From the NCBI RefSeq assembly GCF_024648825.1, contig NZ_JANBBE010000014.1, forward strand, positions 169,582-233,581: a DNA stretch of 64,000 nucleotides. Direction: 5' to 3'. The position numbers and the translations under genes were made by a program. The stretch is from Lentzea californiensis. GTDB taxonomy: Bacteria > Actinomycetota > Actinomycetes > Mycobacteriales > Pseudonocardiaceae. A model generated the notes under the pieces. The model worked only from the letters and a program-made list of their open reading frames with translations. It did no database searches and had not been told where the DNA came from. Below, piece by piece: positions 61,109 to 64,000 of this stretch; the stretch's first letter is position 1, and each line of letters opens with the position of its first letter.

Positions 61109-63570
61109 TGCTCCGGGGTCTCCTCCTGGGTCAGCTCGAACGCGCGCTCGGCGGCGTCCGTCTCCCCCTCGTCGTCCGCCTCGGCGGCGTTGAGGAACCA
61201 CTTGACGGCTTCCTCGATGCGACCGGCCGCGGCCAGGTTGTCGGCGTAAGCGTAGAAGAGCCGCGCGGAGTAGGGATTGCGCTGCCCCGGATCGAGGTCG
61301 GGCCCCTGCAACGCCACGACCGCGGCGTCGAGCTGGCCCATGTCCCGGCGAGCGGCGGCCGCGACGATGCGCAGCTCGATCTCGTCCTCCTGGCTGAGGT
61401 CCTTGACCGCCGGGTCCTTGGCGAGGTCGATGGCCCGCTCCGGCCGGCCCAGGGCCCGCTCGCAGTCCGCCATGATCGCCAGGTGGCCCGGGCCGGTCAT
61501 CATCCGGCGGGCGGCCCGCAGCTCGCTGAGCGCCTCGGCCCACTCGTCCGCGAAGTAGGCCGTCAGACCGGCCGCCTCGCGCACGACACCGACACGGGCA
61601 GCCTTGCTCCGCGCGTACCGCGCGTGCTCCAGCGCCAGCTCGGGGTCCTCGTCGATGAGCAGCCCGGCCGCGGCCAGGTGCTTGCCGATGATCTCCGCGA
61701 GGCCCTTGGGCAGGCTCCGCAGCTCGAGCTTGATCTCCGGGTCGAGCAGCGACAGGTCGGCCTCGTCCGGCAGCGGGGGCCGTCCACCACGAGGCGCGGG
61801 CGCCTCGTCGAGCGGCTCGTCGCCGCCGGCCTCACTGCTGACCTCGGCCGCGACGACGTCATCTTCGGCGGGGGACTCGCCAGTCTCGGTCTTCGCCACC
61901 TCGTCCGCGTCGCCTTCAGCGGCGACCTCGGCGTCGGTGGCGGTCTCGGCAGGCGTCTCGGTGGAGCTCTCGGCCGCGGTCTCACGGCCGGCTGCGGCAC
62001 GCGAGGCCGCGGCACCGTCGCCCAGGCGGTAGCCGGCGCGCTCGGCGGCCGGGGTCACCTCGGCGGCGACCGCCGCGTCCTGGCCGGTGGTCTCCGGGCC
62101 GGTCTGACGGTCCTGGAACCGCGCCGCACGCTCACGGCTGCGCTCGTCCTTGCGGTTGTTCGAGTCGTCCTTGCGGTAACCACCGCGAGCACCCGAGTCG
62201 CTCTTGCGGAACCCACCGCGGTCGCTCGACCCCTGGCCGCCGCGGTAACCACCACGATCGCCGGAGTCGTCCTTGCGGTACGCGGGACGGTCACTGGAAC
62301 CGCGGTAACCACCGCGGTCACCCGACTCGTCCTTGCGGTAGCCGCCACGGTCACCAGAGTCGCTCTTGCGGAAGGCGGGACGGTCGCTCGAGCCGCTGCG
62401 CTCACCGGAGCGGAAGCCGCCACGGTCGCTGGAACCCTGGCCGCGGTAGCCGCCACGGTCGCCCGAGTCGTCCTTGCGGAAGCCGCCACGATCGCTCGAA
62501 CGGTCACTGGAACCGCGGTAACCACCACGGTCACTCGACTCGCTCTTGCGGAAGCCGCCGCGGTCGCTGGAACCCTGGCCGCCGCGGTAACCGCCGCGAT
62601 CGCCGGAGTCGTCCTTGCGGTACGCGGGGCGGTCACTGGAGCCCCGGTAGCCACCGCGGTCGCCCGACTCGCTCTTGCGGAAGGGGGGACGGTCGCTGGA
62701 ACCGCTGCGGTCACTGGAACCGCGGTAGCCACCACGGTCGCTCGACTCGCTCTTGCGGTAGCCACCACGGTCACCGGAGCCGCTGGAGCTGCCGCGGTCG
62801 CTGGAACCCTGGCCGCGGTAGCCGCCACGATCGCTCGAACCGCTGCGGTCACTGGAACCGCGGTAGCCGCCACGCTCGCTGGACTCGCTCTTGCGGTAGC
62901 CGCCACGCTCGCTGGACTCGCTCTTGCGGTAGCCGCCACGCTCGCCGGAGTCGTCCTTGCGGTACGCGGGACGGTCGCTGGAACCGCGGTAGCCACCGCG
63001 ATCGCCGGAGTCGTCCTTGCGGAAGGCCGGACGGTCACTGGAACCGCGGTAGCCACCGCGGTCGCTCGACTCGCTCTTGCGGTAACCGCCGCGGTCGCTC
63101 GAACCCTGGCCGCCGCGGTAACCACCGCGGTCGCCTGAATCGTCCTTGCGGTAGGCGGGGCGGTCGCTGCGGAAACCGCTGCGCTCGCCAGAGCCCTGAC
63201 CACGAGAGGCGCCACGGTCGCCCGAGTCGCTCTTGCGGTAGCCACCACGGTCACTGGAGCCGCTGGAGCTGCCGCGGTCGCTCGAACGGTCGCCGCGGTA
63301 ACCACCGCGGTCGCCGGAGTCGTCCTTGCGGTAGCTGCCGCGGTCGCTGGATGCCTGACCGCGGTAACCGCCGCGGTCACTGGAGCCGGCGCGGTTGTCT
63401 CGACGGTCACCGCTGGTGGAGCGGTCGCCGGAGCCCTCACCGCGCTGGGAGTTGTTGCTGTTGCTGCTGCTGAACTTGCGATCGCCTGATGGACGGCCAC
63501 CGTCGGAATGGCGCGGTCGGTCTCCCTGGCCACGCTGACGGTCGCCGGGACGATCCCCGAACCTTGACAC
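61105..63570 (-). CDS. DRGGYR-repeat disordered protein with C-terminal TPR-like domain
   Basis: An 821-aa protein, GTG at 63570 after AGGAGGA (an adjacent TTG 63573 is too close). Residues 1 to about 480 are a low-complexity tract with 25 copies of RGGY/FR in units such as SDRGGYRKSE, GDRGGYRGSS and DRPAYRKDD. A 130-residue acidic Ala/Glu linker follows. The C-terminal 210 residues are a helical TPR-like domain (LSLLDPEIKLELRSLPKGLA, LALEHARYARSKAARVGVVR, ADEWAEALSELRAARRMMTG). Only that last part corresponds to Rv1691. Arg-Gly-Gly/Tyr tracts bind RNA and form condensates in other proteins. The gene starts 93 bp from the 5S gene on the same strand. Confidence 0.85.
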   Translation of the reverse strand: MSRFGDRPGDRQRGQGDRPRHSDGGRPSGDRKFSSSNSNNSQRGEGSGDRSTSGDRRDNRAGSSDRGGYRGQASSDRGSYRKDDSGDRGGYRGDRSSDRGSSSGSSDRGGYRKSDSGDRGASRGQGSGERSGFRSDRPAYRKDDSGDRGGYRGGQGSSDRGGYRKSESSDRGGYRGSSDRPAFRKDDSGDRGGYRGSSDRPAYRKDDSGERGGYRKSESSERGGYRKSESSERGGYRGSSDRSGSSDRGGYRGQGSSDRGSSSGSGDRGGYRKSESSDRGGYRGSSDRSGSSDRPPFRKSESGDRGGYRGSSDRPAYRKDDSGDRGGYRGGQGSSDRGGFRKSESSDRGGYRGSSDRSSDRGGFRKDDSGDRGGYRGQGSSDRGGFRSGERSGSSDRPAFRKSDSGDRGGYRKDESGDRGGYRGSSDRPAYRKDDSGDRGGYRGGQGSSDRGGFRKSDSGARGGYRKDDSNNRKDERSRERAARFQDRQTGPETTGQDAAVAAEVTPAAERAGYRLGDGAAASRAAAGRETAAESSTETPAETATDAEVAAEGDADEVAKTETGESPAEDDVVAAEVSSEAGGDEPLDEAPAPRGGRPPLPDEADLSLLDPEIKLELRSLPKGLAEIIGKHLAAAGLLIDEDPELALEHARYARSKAARVGVVREAAGLTAYFADEWAEALSELRAARRMMTGPGHLAIMADCERALGRPERAIDLAKDPAVKDLSQEDEIELRIVAAAARRDMGQLDAAVVALQGPDLDPGQRNPYSARLFYAYADNLAAAGRIEEAVKWFLNAAEADDEGETDAAERAFELTQEETPEQ
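62160..63400 (-). repeat. Long degenerate tandem repeat encoding SDRGGYR units
   Basis: About 1.24 kb of imperfect 24-60-bp repeats inside the preceding gene encode alternating RKDDSGDRGGYR, RGSSDRPAYR, RKSESSDRGGYR and RGGQGSSDRGGYR modules. Copies differ mainly at third codon positions, and the reading frame is kept throughout, so the protein repeat is under selection. The same repeats produce spurious open frames on the other strand and frames. Confidence 0.9.
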
Positions 63571-63593
63571 CAAATCCTCCTACTATGGACACG

Positions 63594-63653
63594 CTGAAAG
63601 GGGCCTGTGAGCGAAGCACTGTAGTTGTGCCCCGCGATCACAAGCCCCTTCAG
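63594..63653 (-). terminator. Imperfect hairpin after the 5S rRNA gene
   Basis: Arms 63594-63610 and 63638-63653 pair over 16 of 17 positions (CTGAAAGGGGCCTGTGA with TCACAAGCCCCTTCAG). The loop is 27 nt. It lies 10 bp past the 3' end of 5S rRNA in the direction of transcription, where the rRNA operon terminator is expected. The long loop makes it less than certain. Confidence 0.55.
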
Positions 63654-63663
63654 GGAAGTAAAG

Positions 63664-63782
63664 TTCGGCGGCGACCTACTCTCCCACACCGTAACCAGTG
63701 CAGTACCATCGGCGCAGAAGGGCTTAACTACCGGGTTCGGAATGGGACCGGGTGTTTCCCCAACGCTATGACCACCGAAACA
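63664..63782 (-). rRNA. rrf: 5S ribosomal RNA
   Basis: The minus strand from 63782 reads GTTTCGGTGGTCATAGCG and continues with the loop sequences GGGGAAACACCCGGTCCCAT, CCGAACCCGGTAGTTAAGCC and GGGTTACGG-type arm ending GGAGAGTAGGTCGCCGCC. This is the canonical actinobacterial 5S rRNA of 119 nt with complementary ends (GTTTCGG/CCGAAC). It follows the 23S gene by about 110 bp in the same operon. Confidence 0.95.
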
Positions 63783-63894
63783 CTATGAAATTACAACCTG
63801 AACCCCGACACCAGCAGCAAACAGCCTGCCGGCGGGTTCGATCGGTCCTGGTTGTTCTTCCAGAACCGCACAGTGGATGCGTAGCGTCTTTGTA

Positions 63895-64000
63895 ACAAGT
63901 CCTCGGCCTATTAGTACCAGTCAGCTCCAACCGTTACCGGTCTTCCACCTCTGGCCTATCAACCCAGTGGTCTAGCTGGGGGCCTTAACTCACGAAGAGT
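63895..64000 (-). rRNA. rrl: 23S ribosomal RNA, 3' end only
   Basis: The minus strand from 64000 contains the conserved 23S 3'-terminal sequence, including GTTGATAGGCCAGAGGTGG, GGTTGGAGCTGACTGGTACT and AATAGGCCGAGGACTTG. Most of the gene lies beyond the window. The exact mature 3' end (63893-63900) is estimated. The 63783-63894 stretch is the 23S-5S spacer with processing stems. Confidence 0.93.

Noticed and set aside
61483..63138. 551-residue plus-strand frame rich in Ala, Val and Thr
   Set aside because: It is produced by the periodic repeats of the antisense DRGGYR gene and carries no independent start signal or family motif.
62160..63400. CRISPR-like appearance of many short repeats
   Set aside because: Repeats have irregular length, no conserved spacers, differ at third codon positions and keep one reading frame. 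They encode a protein repeat; no cas gene is nearby.
63783..63894. tRNA in the rRNA spacer
   Set aside because: The 23S-5S spacer of about 110 bp shows no cloverleaf or T-loop GTTCGAATC-type sequence, and no other tRNA was recognised in the window.

Overview
The window is about 70 % GC, with GTG and TTG starts, translationally coupled stops and starts (ATGA, GTGA, TGATG), and actinobacterial families such as DUF397/DUF5753 regulators, DUF574 methyltransferases, a conservon, MctB and SteA. It reads as chromosome of a filamentous actinomycete, most likely Pseudonocardiales (Lentzea/Saccharothrix-like). The genus is an inference, not shown. Functions come from motifs and remembered family patterns; no search was run.

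Layout. (1) 1-3133, minus: end of a livF-livG-fadD operon for branched-chain or lipid-like substrate uptake and CoA activation. (2) 3348-12115: mixed housekeeping and stress genes: SRPBCC protein, SigB/F-type sigma factor, DUF4383 protein, topoisomerase IB, carboxylate-amine ligase, STAS protein, fungal-like cytosine deaminase, TfoX and YggT proteins, and an FAD-linked oxidase. Several short or broken genes lie between them. (3) 12138-20935: an accessory signalling island: DUF397/DUF5753 pair, TPR-CHAT (caspase-like) protein, divergent intracellular subtilisin, ECF sigma factor with a coupled small protein, DUF574 methyltransferase, and a PAS-GGDEF protein with a decayed EAL domain. (4) 20979-27329: snapalysin-type protease, two coupled membrane-anchored proteins, and a conservon (sensor kinase, roadblock, GTPase) without its usual DUF742 member. 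(5) 27540-33314: an SsuABC-type transporter whose binding-protein gene is separated from its ATPase and permeases by a PobA-like 4-hydroxybenzoate hydroxylase and an IniB-like repeat protein. (6) 33396-41886: three tandem paralogues of about 900 aa with HTH, nSTAND-type NTPase, one membrane helix and a beta-propeller; one has an altered Walker A lysine and one is frameshifted. (7) 42055-63570: a conserved chromosomal block in the order of M. tuberculosis Rv1711-Rv1691: rluB, scpB, scpA, parA-like, xerD, nudix, pyrG, mctB, steA, recN, nadK, tlyA, small protein, HAD phosphatase, TPR protein. Lineage additions (ald, TM2, DUF2752, a SUKH-like gene and four small membrane paralogues) are inserted. 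The TPR protein carries a very long DRGGYR-repeat N-terminus. (8) 63664-64000, minus: 5S rRNA and the 3' end of 23S rRNA.

The two best candidates for undescribed biology are the CHAT/subtilisin/ECF-sigma island and the triple nSTAND-propeller array. Both have the architecture of intracellular threat-sensing systems. No CRISPR array, insertion sequence, prophage or tRNA was seen, and no stretch above 300 bp lacks a gene or gene remnant.
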